64,000 bases of DNA from JASJCL01 sp050291585 (GTDB lineage: Bacteria; Desulfobacterota; Desulfobacteria; Desulfobacterales; Desulfosarcinaceae), in assembly GCA_050291585.1 (NCBI GenBank), contig JBNKKA010000004.1, positions 3,980-67,979 of the forward strand, given 5' to 3'. How positions within the stretch are numbered: the stretch's first letter is position 1; each line of letters opens with the position of its first letter. The position numbers and the translations under genes were made by a program. Shown here piece after piece: positions 7,562 through 16,353 of this stretch. The notes under the pieces were generated by a model. It made no database searches, had not been told where the DNA came from, and saw only the letters and a list, made by a program, of their open reading frames with translations.

Positions 7562-10396
7562 ATGGGTTCGAATAACAGAAGAAGATTCATTAAATCCGCA
7601 CTGGCACTGGGCGGCATGGTAGCGACAGCCGGATGCATGAAACCGGCCAAAGAGACCGGAGACTGGATCAGTGGGGCACCTGAGGTAGATCCGGCTAACG
7701 GAGACAAGGTGACAGTGGTGCGCACGGTCTGCCTGGCCTGCCACAGCGCATGCGGCCTTCAGGTCAAAGTGGTGGACGGCAAGGTGGCTAAAGTCAGCGG
7801 CAACCCCTATCATCCCAATACCAACGAACCGCACCTGCCTTATAATACAGATGCCAAGGCAGCCGAAAAATTAGAGGGGACGGCCTGTGCCAAAGCCGGT
7901 GCCCTCATTCAGACCCTATACAATCCGGATCGAATCCTGCATCCGCTCAAGCGCGCCGGCTCCCGAGGATCGGGGAAATGGAAAACCATATCCTGGGAGC
8001 AGGCATACGATGAGATCGTCAACGGCGGAGACCTGTTCGGCGAGGGGCATGTGGAAGGCCTGGCCGCTCTGCGGGACCTGGAAACCCCCATCGACCCGCA
8101 GGCACCCGAACTGGGTCCCAAGGCCAATTCGGTAGTCTTTATGCCGGGCCGTATCGAGCATGGCAAAAAGGAGTTCACCGATCGCTGGTTCAAGAATGCT
8201 TTCGGAACGGTGAATAACCGTCTGGATCACACCTCCATCTGCGAGACATCTCACCATGTCGGCCTGGACTTGTGCTTTAATGGATCCCACCACATCAAGC
8301 CCGACATCATGAATGCCAAATATATCATTTTCTTCGGAACCAGCCCGTATGAGGCCAATTTCCCCATGCAGGCCCTTGCTCGCAAGCTCAACTTTTTCCG
8401 TGAAAAGAAGGGCAAGCTGGTTATCGTCGACCCGCGTTTTTCCAACTCGGCCGCCAAGGCCCATCGCTGGGTCCCCATCCTGCCGGGCACCGATGCAGCC
8501 TTTGCCCTGGGCATGATGCGCTGGATGATCGACAACGACCGTATCGACAAGCGCTACCTGGCCTTCCCCGGCAAAACGGCATCCGCCGTTGACGGCCACC
8601 TGACCTGGTGCGACGCTTCCTATCTGGTGCGCCAGGACAACCGCAAATATCTGCACCCGGCCGACATCGGCCTGAATGCTGACAATAAAGAGTTTATCGT
8701 CGTCGAAAACGGCCAACCGAAGGCTGCTGAAACCGTTGCTGTGGCTGACCTGGAGTTTTCCGGCGATGTCAATGGCATCAGTGTAATGACCGTTTTCTCG
8801 ATGTTGAAAGAACGGATCTTCGAACACACCCTGGAAGAGTACGCCGCCATCTGCGAACTCGACCCGCAGGTCATCGCCCAAACCGCCGACGAATTCACCT
8901 CATACGGACGACGGGCGATTGCCGATTTTTATCGGGGGCCGGTCCAGCACACCAACGGCACATACACCGCGCGGGCATTGGGCATACTGAATTTTCTGAT
9001 CGGCAATGTCTCTTGGAAAGGCGGCTGCGAAGCCCACGGTGGATCGCACTGGCATGAAATGGGCGGAAAGGATGGTAATCCATTCAACCTTGCTAAAGGG
9101 CTCCATCCGGGCAAAGTCAAAGCTAAGGGTGTCACCATTGATCGCAAAAAGGTGCATTACGAGGACAGCAGCGAGTTTAAAAGCAAGGGTTACCCGGCCA
9201 AGCGTCAATGGTTCCCATTTGCCTATAACAATGTTTACCAGGAAGTCCTTCCCAGTATCGGCGCTAAATATCCCTACCAAGTAAAGGCATTGATCACCTA
9301 CTGGAACAATGTCATGTACTCCAGCCCGGCAGGCATTCATCAAAGCAACGGGATCAAGGATCCCAAAACCCTCCCGCTCTTTGTGGCCATCGACTACGTG
9401 ATGGGAGAAACCTCTGCCTGGGCCGACTACGTCCTTCCCACAGTGCATATCCTGGAAGACTGGGGCACCCCCCATGTGGCGCCCACCATCCTCACCACTA
9501 CCAGTGGTGTCCGCCAACCGTGTGTCCCGCCGGTGGCCAAGGATGCCAAATCAACCGAAACGATCTTCATCGAGCTTGCGTTAAAAATGGGACTGCCCGG
9601 CTACGGCAAAGACGGTTTTGGCCCGAGTGATCCGTTGGAGACGGCGGAGCACTGGTACCACAAACTGGTGGCCAATATTGCCTATGGTGATAAAAAAGAC
9701 GATAGCGTCCCCGGGGCCACGGAAGCCGAAAAACTCAAATATGTACTGGACCGCGGCGGCCGCTTCGAGGACTACGCCAAATCTCATAAAAATAACCACA
9801 CCAACCATGCGTATAAAAAAATCTGTCTGATCTACAGTGAAAAACTGGCAACCACGAGGGATTCCATGACCGGTGAGTTCTACGACGGGCTGCCGCGATA
9901 TGAACCGCTCAAAGACGCCATGGGGCGGCCGGTGGACATCCAGCGTGACAAGTACCCGTTTATCATTACCACCTATCATCCGTCATTTCATGCCCAGGCA
10001 CGCACGGCCGCCAGCCGCTGGCTGATGGATCTGACGCCGGAGGAATGTGTGGAGCTGTTCGCCGGCGATGCGGCGAAACTGGGCATTAAGCATGGCGATA
10101 TGGTGCGCGTCTACTCGCCCTCACACCAAGAAGGCGTAAAGGGACGCGCCTTTGTCACAGAAGCCATGCGGCCCGGTGTGGTCAGCATCCCCCATTCGCT
10201 GGGTCACTGGGAATACGGCAGCAAATCCTTTTCCCTGGATGGCAAGCAAACCCCTGCCCGCAGTTTTGTGGGACGCGGCTGCAGCGCCAACCCGGTGATG
10301 TTGCTCGACCCCTATCTCAAAGATGTTTGTCTGCAGGATCCCATCGGCGGCAGCAGTTCGTTTTACGATTCATACGTTGCCGTTGCAAAAGTATAA
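7562..10396 (+). CDS. Molybdopterin oxidoreductase catalytic subunit (TtrA-like)
   Basis: A 944-residue periplasmic catalytic subunit of the DMSO reductase superfamily. RRRFIKSA at residues 5-12 is a Tat signal, and TAGC just after it looks like a lipobox, so the mature protein may be lipid-anchored. CLACHSAC near residue 56 with EGTACAKAGA starts the N-terminal [4Fe-4S] site. HTSICETSHH near residue 223 is the molybdenum region, with Cys as likely metal ligand. The C-terminal pterin-binding domain begins around PFIITTYHPSFHAQARTA. Gene order and the Cys-ligand region favour the tetrathionate/arsenate/polysulfide reductase branch. The substrate itself cannot be read from sequence alone. Confidence 0.85.
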   Translation: MGSNNRRRFIKSALALGGMVATAGCMKPAKETGDWISGAPEVDPANGDKVTVVRTVCLACHSACGLQVKVVDGKVAKVSGNPYHPNTNEPHLPYNTDAKAAEKLEGTACAKAGALIQTLYNPDRILHPLKRAGSRGSGKWKTISWEQAYDEIVNGGDLFGEGHVEGLAALRDLETPIDPQAPELGPKANSVVFMPGRIEHGKKEFTDRWFKNAFGTVNNRLDHTSICETSHHVGLDLCFNGSHHIKPDIMNAKYIIFFGTSPYEANFPMQALARKLNFFREKKGKLVIVDPRFSNSAAKAHRWVPILPGTDAAFALGMMRWMIDNDRIDKRYLAFPGKTASAVDGHLTWCDASYLVRQDNRKYLHPADIGLNADNKEFIVVENGQPKAAETVAVADLEFSGDVNGISVMTVFSMLKERIFEHTLEEYAAICELDPQVIAQTADEFTSYGRRAIADFYRGPVQHTNGTYTARALGILNFLIGNVSWKGGCEAHGGSHWHEMGGKDGNPFNLAKGLHPGKVKAKGVTIDRKKVHYEDSSEFKSKGYPAKRQWFPFAYNNVYQEVLPSIGAKYPYQVKALITYWNNVMYSSPAGIHQSNGIKDPKTLPLFVAIDYVMGETSAWADYVLPTVHILEDWGTPHVAPTILTTTSGVRQPCVPPVAKDAKSTETIFIELALKMGLPGYGKDGFGPSDPLETAEHWYHKLVANIAYGDKKDDSVPGATEAEKLKYVLDRGGRFEDYAKSHKNNHTNHAYKKICLIYSEKLATTRDSMTGEFYDGLPRYEPLKDAMGRPVDIQRDKYPFIITTYHPSFHAQARTAASRWLMDLTPEECVELFAGDAAKLGIKHGDMVRVYSPSHQEGVKGRAFVTEAMRPGVVSIPHSLGHWEYGSKSFSLDGKQTPARSFVGRGCSANPVMLLDPYLKDVCLQDPIGGSSSFYDSYVAVAKV

Positions 10397-10407
10397 GGAG
10401 CGATACC

Positions 10408-11085
10408 ATGCCATACCAAGAAAATGTCGATTGGCACATGGCGCGTTCGCATGTTTATGGATTGCTGGGCAGCTTGCTTAGCGAACAGCCCGGGGAAAAA
10501 ACCATTGACCAATTGTTGCGACCCGAAGCCGTGGATTATCTTGAAACCATGTTTTCCGATCCGCAAGTCGGATCACGATTTCACCAGTTGGCGGCTCAAT
10601 ATTGCACTGGCAAGATCTCAACCGAGCAGGTGGCCCTGGACTTTGAAGGCCTTATGCGGGTACCGGGCGAAACGTATACCCACCCGTATGAATCAGTCTA
10701 TCGTGCCCGGCGTGAGGGCGAAGAGAGCCTAAAATGGGGAGGGCTTTACGGTAGCCAGGCGCGCGATGCCGAGCGGTATTATCACAGCGAAGGACTCGAA
10801 CCCTGCTATGATCGCGTTGATTTTGCCGATCATATCGGTGCTGAATTGACATTTATGGCCCACATGTGCCGCAAAACCGCGGAGGCGCTTCAGATTGAGC
10901 AGGTTGATATATCCGAGCATCTCCAGGCCAAACAGCAGGAATTTGCGCAAAACCATTTGCTGGCCTGGGCCGAGGATTTCAGCGCTGAATTGAAGCTCAA
11001 GGCGGTCACGCCGTTCTTCCAAGCAGTGGCCGACATGCTTGTCGCCTTTGTGGAATTGGAAAAAAGCCAACTGAAAACCCACTAA
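10408..11085 (+). CDS. TorD/DmsD-family molybdoenzyme chaperone
   Basis: A 225-residue all-helical cytoplasmic protein of the TorD family, which holds the Tat-signal-bearing molybdenum subunit until cofactor insertion. MARSHVYGLLGSLLSEQP at the N-terminus and PYESVYRARREG in the middle resemble the family. The ATG at 10408 follows AAGGAG and starts 12 bases after the catalytic subunit stop, so it is the last gene of the operon. An in-frame ATG at 10327 lies inside the upstream gene and has no ribosome site. Confidence 0.82.
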   Translation: MPYQENVDWHMARSHVYGLLGSLLSEQPGEKTIDQLLRPEAVDYLETMFSDPQVGSRFHQLAAQYCTGKISTEQVALDFEGLMRVPGETYTHPYESVYRARREGEESLKWGGLYGSQARDAERYYHSEGLEPCYDRVDFADHIGAELTFMAHMCRKTAEALQIEQVDISEHLQAKQQEFAQNHLLAWAEDFSAELKLKAVTPFFQAVADMLVAFVELEKSQLKTH

Positions 11086-11103
11086 ACGATGGCCCCGCAA
11101 CAG

Positions 11104-11141
11104 CCCGCCCGGTATGGATTTCTAAATCAATATCGGGCGGG
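11104..11141 (+). terminator. Hairpin after the respiratory operon
   Basis: Arms 11104-11115 and 11130-11141 (CCCGCCCGGTAT against ATATCGGGCGGG) pair with one G-T. There is no T run, so it may be an RNA-stabilising or weak terminating hairpin 18 bases after the chaperone stop. Confidence 0.5.
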
Positions 11142-11272
11142 ACTTCGACAAAGATAGAACTTTTCGGGCCTGTCGATCGGCGTTGACTTCCGTTTTGAAT
11201 TTCAAGGCGGTGTCCACCAGCGTCGCGACATGCCGCGGCTTGAGTGGTATGCCCCCATCTGCACCCATAAAA

Positions 11273-11309
11273 AAGGGCGGCGCCCCGGAAAACGGAAGCT
11301 GCCGCCCTT
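11273..11309 (-). terminator. Rho-independent terminator of the trpB2 unit
   Basis: On the minus strand AAGGGCGGC (11309-11301) pairs with GCCGCCCTT (11281-11273) and is followed by T residues. It lies 30 bases after the stop of the small Cys-rich gene and ends the trpB2 transcription unit. Confidence 0.75.
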
Positions 11310-11338
11310 AAGTCATTAAAAATCTACGCCCGTCGGCC

Positions 11339-11602
11339 TCAGCGCTTCTTGCAGTTCTCCTGTGCGGCGGCAATCATCTCCACCAGGCTGGTCACCTTGG
11401 GCTTGGGGCGCTTGGCCGTCAGCTCGGCGAGCTGCTCCTCTGACAAGGTCTGCCGCAGATGGGCTGCCACATCGAAGGTCTCCCACCAGCAGTCCACCAC
11501 CTTGAAGCAGTAGCCGCCTGCTTCGCCGCAGGTTCTGCAGTAGGAGAAGTTCACCGGTCCGCCAATGCGCGGACAGCGCCGCTGGAGATCGTCAGGCTGC
11601 AT
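11339..11602 (-). CDS. Small cysteine-rich protein encoded after trpB2
   Basis: An 87-residue protein that I do not recognise. The N-terminal half holds RCPRIGGPVNFSYCRTCG, GYC and a later DCWWETFDV, an arrangement able to bind zinc or an Fe-S cluster; the C-terminal half is a basic helical stretch rich in Glu, Ala and Lys ending QENCKKR. The ATG at 11602 lies two bases after the trpB2 stop (a TTG at 11608 would overlap it), so the two are translated from one message and share the terminator at 11273. The WW pair is notable in a message under Trp attenuation. Confidence 0.65.
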   Translation of the reverse strand: MQPDDLQRRCPRIGGPVNFSYCRTCGEAGGYCFKVVDCWWETFDVAAHLRQTLSEEQLAELTAKRPKPKVTSLVEMIAAAQENCKKR

Positions 11603-11604
11603 GC

Positions 11605-12981
11605 TCAAACGCTCTTGAGGCTATCGGGTTTGGGATAGTTGGCAAAAAGGGCATTGGCGTCCGTAAGGGTACTCTCTTCGAAGGTGACATCCTGGATATC
11701 ACCGGCGAGGAAGCGGTCATAAGCCCCCAAGTCGAGCAATCCGTGCCCGCTGAAAGAGACCACGATGGTCTTCTCCTTGCCCGCCTCTTTGGCACGATTG
11801 GCTTCCTCCACCACGGCCGCCAGGGCGTTGGTAGTCTCCGGAGCCGGGATGAAGCCTTCCGTGCGGGCCCAGAGCAGACCGGCGTTGTAGGCCTGGGTCT
11901 GGGTGACGGACTTGGGCGCCAGAATTCCCTCGTCAACCAGTTGGCTGACGGTGGGCGCCATGCCGTGGTAGCGCAAACCGCCGGCGTGGATGGGCGGCGG
12001 CACGAAGTTGTGCCCCAGGCTGTGCATGGGCAGCAGCGGCGTCATCCGGGCAACGTCGCCGTGGTCGTAGGCAAACGGGCCGCGCGTCAGCGTGGGGCAG
12101 GCGGCGGGCTCGACGGGGATGATCGTGATGTCCTCGCCCGCGGCCTTGTCGGCCACGAAGGGGAAAGCCAGACCGGCGAAGTTGCTGCCGCCGCCGGCGC
12201 AGCCGATGACGATGTCCGGGTAGGCGTCGATCATGGCGAACTGCTTCTTGGCCTCCAATCCGATGATGGTCTGGTGCAGCATGACGTGGTTGAGCACGCT
12301 GCCCAGGCTGTAGCGCGTCTTGCCGGTCTCGTCGGCGATGGCGGCCTCGATGGCCTCGCTGATGGCGATTCCCAGGCTGCCGGGGGTATTGGGATCTTTG
12401 GCCAGGGCCTCACGGCCGGCCTTGGTCTCTTCGCTGGGGCTGGCCACGCAGTGTCCCCCCCAGGTCTCCATCATCGCCTTGCGGTAGGGTTTCTGGTCGA
12501 AGCTCACCCGCACCATGTAGACCTTGCAGGTTAGACCGAACTGGGCGCAGGCGAAGCTGAGGGCGCTGCCCCACTGGCCGGCGCCGGTCTCGGTGGTGAT
12601 GCGCTCGATGCCGAACTCTTTGTTGTAATACGCCTGGGGAACGGCGGTGTTGGGCTTGTGGCTGCCGGGAGGGCTGACACCCTCGTGTTTGTAGTAGATC
12701 TTTGCCGGCGTGCCGAGGGCCTTCTCGAAACGGTCGGCACGGATCAGGGGGCTGGGACGCCAGATGCTGAGGACATCCATGACCGGCTCGGGGATATCGA
12801 TCCAACGCTCCGAGCTGACCTCTTGCTCGATGAGGTTCATGGGGAATACCGGGGCCAGCATGTCGGGGCTGATGGGGTTGCCGTCGGGACCCAGGGGGGG
12901 GTTCATCTTGATGTCGGCCAACACGTTGTACCATTGACGCGGCATCTCGTCTCTGGGCAGAAAAATGCATTTGGGTGCCAT
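11605..12981 (-). CDS. trpB: Tryptophan synthase beta chain, TrpB2 type
   Basis: A 458-residue PLP enzyme joining indole and serine to tryptophan. GSHKPNTA contains the PLP lysine, TETGAGQWGSALSFAC follows, and GCAGGGSNFAG is the phosphate-binding loop. Length above 450 and the N-terminal extension (FLPRDEMPRQWYNVLADI) mark the TrpB2 branch, which usually works without TrpA. The start at 12981 follows a perfect AGGAGG; upstream in-frame codons run through the terminator hairpin and are not used. Expression should be set by the Trp attenuator at 13025-13172. Confidence 0.93.
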   Translation of the reverse strand: MAPKCIFLPRDEMPRQWYNVLADIKMNPPLGPDGNPISPDMLAPVFPMNLIEQEVSSERWIDIPEPVMDVLSIWRPSPLIRADRFEKALGTPAKIYYKHEGVSPPGSHKPNTAVPQAYYNKEFGIERITTETGAGQWGSALSFACAQFGLTCKVYMVRVSFDQKPYRKAMMETWGGHCVASPSEETKAGREALAKDPNTPGSLGIAISEAIEAAIADETGKTRYSLGSVLNHVMLHQTIIGLEAKKQFAMIDAYPDIVIGCAGGGSNFAGLAFPFVADKAAGEDITIIPVEPAACPTLTRGPFAYDHGDVARMTPLLPMHSLGHNFVPPPIHAGGLRYHGMAPTVSQLVDEGILAPKSVTQTQAYNAGLLWARTEGFIPAPETTNALAAVVEEANRAKEAGKEKTIVVSFSGHGLLDLGAYDRFLAGDIQDVTFEESTLTDANALFANYPKPDSLKSV

Positions 12982-13024
12982 GGGTGTTCCTCCTTTGTCA
13001 GTGCAAGTTATCGCGGCTACAAAA

Positions 13025-13054
13025 AAAGCCCGCTGTTTTTCGACAGCGGGCTTT
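13025..13054 (-). terminator. Attenuator terminator of trpB2
   Basis: On the minus strand AAAGCCCGCTG and CAGCGGGCTTT (13054-13044 and 13035-13025) form an 11-bp stem followed by a run of T down to 13021. It stands between a Trp-rich leader peptide and the trpB2 start, 40 bases before the ribosome site. AGTGGGC at the leader stop codon (minus strand, about 13107-13101) could pair with GCCCGCT of the stem through one G-U pair and act as antiterminator; this alternative pairing is inferred. Confidence 0.85.
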
Positions 13055-13103
13055 AGAGGTTGCTTCACTTAGGCTGGCATTACCAGCGGCGTACCTCCGC
13101 CCA

Positions 13104-13172
13104 CTAGCACCACCACCAGTTGTGGATGATAGCAATGATGGCTGGGTTCGAGGCGGAAGTGTCCATAGCCAT
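13104..13172 (-). CDS. trpL: trp leader peptide with three tandem Trp codons
   Basis: A 22-codon open frame on the minus strand ending HNWWWC then TAG, with TGG TGG TGG directly before the last codon. It lies about 50 bases before the attenuator hairpin of trpB2. Stalling at the Trp codons when charged tRNA-Trp is scarce would allow read-through into trpB2. A second in-frame ATG two codons later may be the true start; no strong ribosome site is seen before either. Confidence 0.85.
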   Translation of the reverse strand: MAMDTSASNPAIIAIIHNWWWC

Positions 13173-13173
13173 C

Positions 13174-13202
13174 TCATAAGCGAGGCCGGGATCGGGTGTC
13201 AA
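13174..13202 (-). promoter_or_regulatory. Probable promoter of the trp leader
   Basis: Minus strand TTGACA (13202-13197), then 17 bases, then TTATGA (13179-13174). The -35 is perfect and the -10 poor. A start here would place the first leader ATG at or just before the transcript end, so either the second ATG is used or the message starts elsewhere. Confidence 0.4.
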
Positions 13203-13305
13203 GGGGAATTGTCAGCCGGAACAGCTTTGGCTCCGCCACGGTTGGACCGAAGTGCGCAAACCATCGTCGGCATAGGCCTCCGCCCACCCAAAAAACTGTT
13301 CGGGC

Positions 13306-13698
13306 TTATGCTTCGACGAGGCCCATCACTTTCAACTCATTGATAAAATGCTCTAAATGGATTGGCTTGACGAAATAGGCGCAGGCCCTGCCGTTGAATA
13401 GGGCATCGGCCAGGGCCTCTGTCGAGTCGAGGACCGTGGTCACGACCACCTTGGCGGCGGGCAGTCCCATCCGCTTTTCGATCTGGCGGATTTGATGCAA
13501 GGCTTTCTGCCCGTCGAGTTCGGGCATCTTGATGTCCATACAGATCAGGTCGTATGGCCGGGATTGATCCCAGGCACGTCGGAAAGCGGTGATCGCCTCC
13601 CGGCCGTTCACAACAACGTCGCAAGCGCCGTAGGCTTGGAGGGCATTTTCAAGTATGGTCCTGGATGTGACTTCGTCCTCAACAATCAATGCATGCAT
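13306..13698 (-). CDS. Stand-alone response-regulator receiver protein
   Basis: A 130-residue CheY-like protein. ALIVEDEVTSR holds the acidic pair, LICMDIKMPELDG the phospho-acceptor Asp near residue 54, VVVTTV the conserved Thr strand and YFVKPIHLEHF the Lys-Pro. All functional positions are intact, unlike the receiver at 5110. There is no output domain and no kinase gene beside it; trpB2 lies downstream in the same direction but behind its own leader and terminator. Confidence 0.85.
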   Translation of the reverse strand: MHALIVEDEVTSRTILENALQAYGACDVVVNGREAITAFRRAWDQSRPYDLICMDIKMPELDGQKALHQIRQIEKRMGLPAAKVVVTTVLDSTEALADALFNGRACAYFVKPIHLEHFINELKVMGLVEA

Positions 13699-14144
13699 CT
13701 TTAATATCCTTCAAGCAACGGATAAAATGGACTTCCTGGGGACCACCCATCAGCAAAAGAGGTGCCATGACTATTATAAAATTGGTATATTTAATATTTA
13801 CGGAGGGATATATCTATTGACGGGAGGTGTGACAACGGGTGGGAGGGGGATTGGACCCGATTTTATTGTCGTTCCATAAAAACGTTATCGTCCGGCGAGA
13901 ACGGTGTCTGGCGTCAGGCGTTATTGCCATTGCAACACGGATATTCTGAAGGTGTGCCCAGCGGACAAAAAGCGCCCAGAGCATCGAGCCATGCCCACCC
14001 GCCGAGTCCTTGAATCAGCGCCGTAGGGTCGTTTCCACCGATGGAGCGGAAATACGCACGGGTCGGGACGAAGGGACCCGAGGACAAGTGTCAAACTTAA
14101 TCCTACAGCCATTGCGTGCTCTGCCATGGGCGCGACAAGCAGCG
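13699..14144. other. Non-coding stretch between receiver gene and lpd
   Basis: About 445 bases with an AT-rich half next to the receiver gene (its probable promoter) and a GC-rich half next to the lpd stop. Short open frames on either strand show no family resemblance, ribosome site or signal peptide. I see no RNA gene or clear hairpin. Confidence 0.4.
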
Positions 14145-15584
14145 CTAACCGTGCAAGGCTCTATCCAACGCCTTGAGGCTCACCTCCAGCATCGCCTCCC
14201 CCAAGGTGGGGTGGGCGTGGATGGTGGCGGCCACCTGGGCCACTGTCAACCCGTTTTGCACCGCCAGGCCGCCCTCGGCGATGAGGTCGGTGGCGTGGGC
14301 GCCCACGATGTGGACCCCGAGGATCTTGCCGCTGCCACGCTCGGAGATCAGCTTGGCCTCACCGGCCAACTCGCCCATGGCCTGGGCCTTGCCCAGGGTG
14401 CGCAGCAGGACGCTGTCAGCGCGCACGTCCATACCGGCCGCCACGGCCTGGGCCTCGGTGAGCCCCACGTTGCCCACTTCGGGGATGGTGAAGATCGCCC
14501 CGGGCACCGCTCTGTAATCCATTTTTGAATCCCCACCAGTGGCGTTCTCGGCGGCCACCAGCCCTTCGGCCGAGGCCACGTGGGCCAGCATCACCCGGCT
14601 GGGACCCAGGATGTCGCCAATGGCGTAGACACCAGGGACATTGGTCTGCATCTCCTCGTCGGCGATGATCCAACCGCGCTCGTCGCAGGCCACCCCGATC
14701 TTTTCCAGACCGATATCGCCGCTCAAAGGCGAGCGTCCAATGCACACGAGCACCTTCTGCGCCTCAATCTCCAGCGGTTCGCGCTCCTTGGCCGAGAGAG
14801 ACTCAGCATCCACAAAAGGCGAGGGGGCGACGGTCACCTTGAGTCCCTCCCCTTCACGCTGGACGGCCGCCACCGTGCGCTTGACCATGAAACGGATCTT
14901 ACGCTTTTTCATCTCGCGCTGGAGGTGCTTGGAACAGGCCTCGTCCACCGAGGGCAGGGGCAGAAGGCGGTCCAGGGCCTCAATCACCGTCACCTGACTT
15001 CCCAGGGCGGCTAGGATGCAGGCGAACTCGCAGCCGATGACGCCACCGCCGACGATCACCATGGAAGCGGGCACCTCAGTTAGACAGAGGGCCTCGTTGC
15101 TGGAGATCACCCCCTCGCCATCGAAGGGGAAGGCGGGGATGTTGAGGGGCACGGTGCCGGTGGCGATAATGAGCTTGTCCCAGGCCACCGTTTCGACCGA
15201 ACCGTCGGCCAGGGCTGCGGTCAGCTCTCCCTGGCCGCTGATTCGGCCTTGGCCTTTTATCAAGGTGATCTTGTGGTGTGCCAGAAGCCCCTCGATCCCC
15301 TTGGCCTGGGTCTGACAGATCTTCTCCTTGCGCGCCATGAGAGCTTCCATGTCGGCCGCCACCTCGACCGCCCCGCTGATGCCATACGCCTTGGCCTGAC
15401 GCATGTGGCTGAGCAGCTCCGCCGTGGTCTTCATGATCTTGGAGGGGATGCAGCCCCAGTTGAGGCAGGTGCCCCCGACGCGCTCTTTTTCAATGACGGT
15501 CACCGCTGCGCCCCGCTGGGCGGCCCTTACCGCGGCCACGTATCCGCCTGGGCCCCCGCCAAGGATGACGATCCTGGGTGTCAT
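14145..15584 (-). CDS. lpdA: Dihydrolipoamide dehydrogenase (L protein)
   Basis: A 479-residue FAD-disulfide oxidoreductase that reoxidises the lipoyl arm of GcvH with NAD+. The FAD loop GGGPGGYVAA is at the N-terminus, the redox disulfide in GGTCLNWGCIPSK, the NAD loop in VGGGVIGCEFA and the C-terminal base in HAHPTLGEA. A GGAAGG ribosome site precedes the ATG. It is divergent from the Lrp/AsnC gene that leads the glycine cleavage operon, so it is probably the L protein of that system. Confidence 0.95.
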   Translation of the reverse strand: MTPRIVILGGGPGGYVAAVRAAQRGAAVTVIEKERVGGTCLNWGCIPSKIMKTTAELLSHMRQAKAYGISGAVEVAADMEALMARKEKICQTQAKGIEGLLAHHKITLIKGQGRISGQGELTAALADGSVETVAWDKLIIATGTVPLNIPAFPFDGEGVISSNEALCLTEVPASMVIVGGGVIGCEFACILAALGSQVTVIEALDRLLPLPSVDEACSKHLQREMKKRKIRFMVKRTVAAVQREGEGLKVTVAPSPFVDAESLSAKEREPLEIEAQKVLVCIGRSPLSGDIGLEKIGVACDERGWIIADEEMQTNVPGVYAIGDILGPSRVMLAHVASAEGLVAAENATGGDSKMDYRAVPGAIFTIPEVGNVGLTEAQAVAAGMDVRADSVLLRTLGKAQAMGELAGEAKLISERGSGKILGVHIVGAHATDLIAEGGLAVQNGLTVAQVAATIHAHPTLGEAMLEVSLKALDRALHG

Positions 15585-15740
15585 GGCACTTCCTTCCCTA
15601 TTAAAATTATGAATTATGTTTCCCCATAGCTCAATCGATAGCCCACATCAATGTAATTTTTATGTTATCAGAATTCATTCATAAATTTTTTGACTGATCG
15701 CTCAGAATATAACAATTGTTTTGACGGGACCTAATAATAT

Positions 15741-15769
15741 TTGACAGAACCTGCGTTGTCCTCTATAGG
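15741..15769 (+). promoter_or_regulatory. Sigma-70-type promoter of the Lrp/AsnC-gcv unit
   Basis: TTGACA at 15741-15746, 17 bases, then TATAGG at 15764-15769, about 90 bases before the regulator ATG. The 277-base gap 15585-15861 also has to hold the divergent lpd promoter; I see no glycine riboswitch there. Confidence 0.55.
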
Positions 15770-15861
15770 CAAAGAAGAGACCAATACAATGAAACTCATT
15801 GCCAGCGCCGAATTCTGCCAGCGAGCCGACATCCAACACCTGCCAATAGAATGATGATACC

Positions 15862-16305
15862 ATGAAAATCGACGAAACCACTATCGCCATCCTGCGCCAC
15901 CTAAAAGTGGGTCGCAAGTCCTATAAAGAAATCGCCGACGACCTGGCCCTGGCCGAGAACACCGTTCGCGCCCGGGTCAACCGCCTCAAGAAGGAGGGGA
16001 TCCTAAAAATCGTCGGCATGGTCGATCCCGAGGGACTGCCGGGCCACACCATGGTTTACATCGGGATCAAGCTCAATACCATGAACCTTGTGGCAAAGGG
16101 TGAGGAGTTCGTCAACCTGCGGGGGGTCGCTTCGGTATCGGTGGTCACCGGCCGCTTCGACCTCATGCTCCAGGTACTCTTAAAGGAAGGCTTCGGCCTG
16201 CTGGAGTTTTATACCGACGAGGTCTCGCGCATCGAAGGGATCCAGGCCGTGGAGACCTTCGTGGTCTACAAAGGCTACAACCTGAGGGCACCCTACCTGC
16301 TTTGA
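15862..16305 (+). CDS. Lrp/AsnC-family transcription regulator
   Basis: A 147-residue regulator. The N-terminal HTH covers ILRHLKVGRKSYKEIADD and ENTVRARVNRLKKEG; the C-terminal ligand-binding (RAM) domain contains VVTGRFDLMLQV. It lies between divergent lpd and gcvT, 48 bases before the latter, so sensing glycine or another amino acid and controlling the glycine cleavage genes is the likely role. Ligand not determined by sequence. Confidence 0.88.
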   Translation: MKIDETTIAILRHLKVGRKSYKEIADDLALAENTVRARVNRLKKEGILKIVGMVDPEGLPGHTMVYIGIKLNTMNLVAKGEEFVNLRGVASVSVVTGRFDLMLQVLLKEGFGLLEFYTDEVSRIEGIQAVETFVVYKGYNLRAPYLL

Positions 16306-16353
16306 GGGGTGCACACCCGCCAAAATAGATTCTTTACGAATTAGGAGACCATC

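Noticed and set aside
13921..14127. 68-codon minus-strand frame downstream of lpd
   Set aside because: Arg-rich, no family resemblance, no ribosome site.
15585..16353. Glycine riboswitch before gcvT or the regulator
   Set aside because: The gaps do not show the conserved tandem aptamer cores, and the gap before gcvT is only 48 bases.
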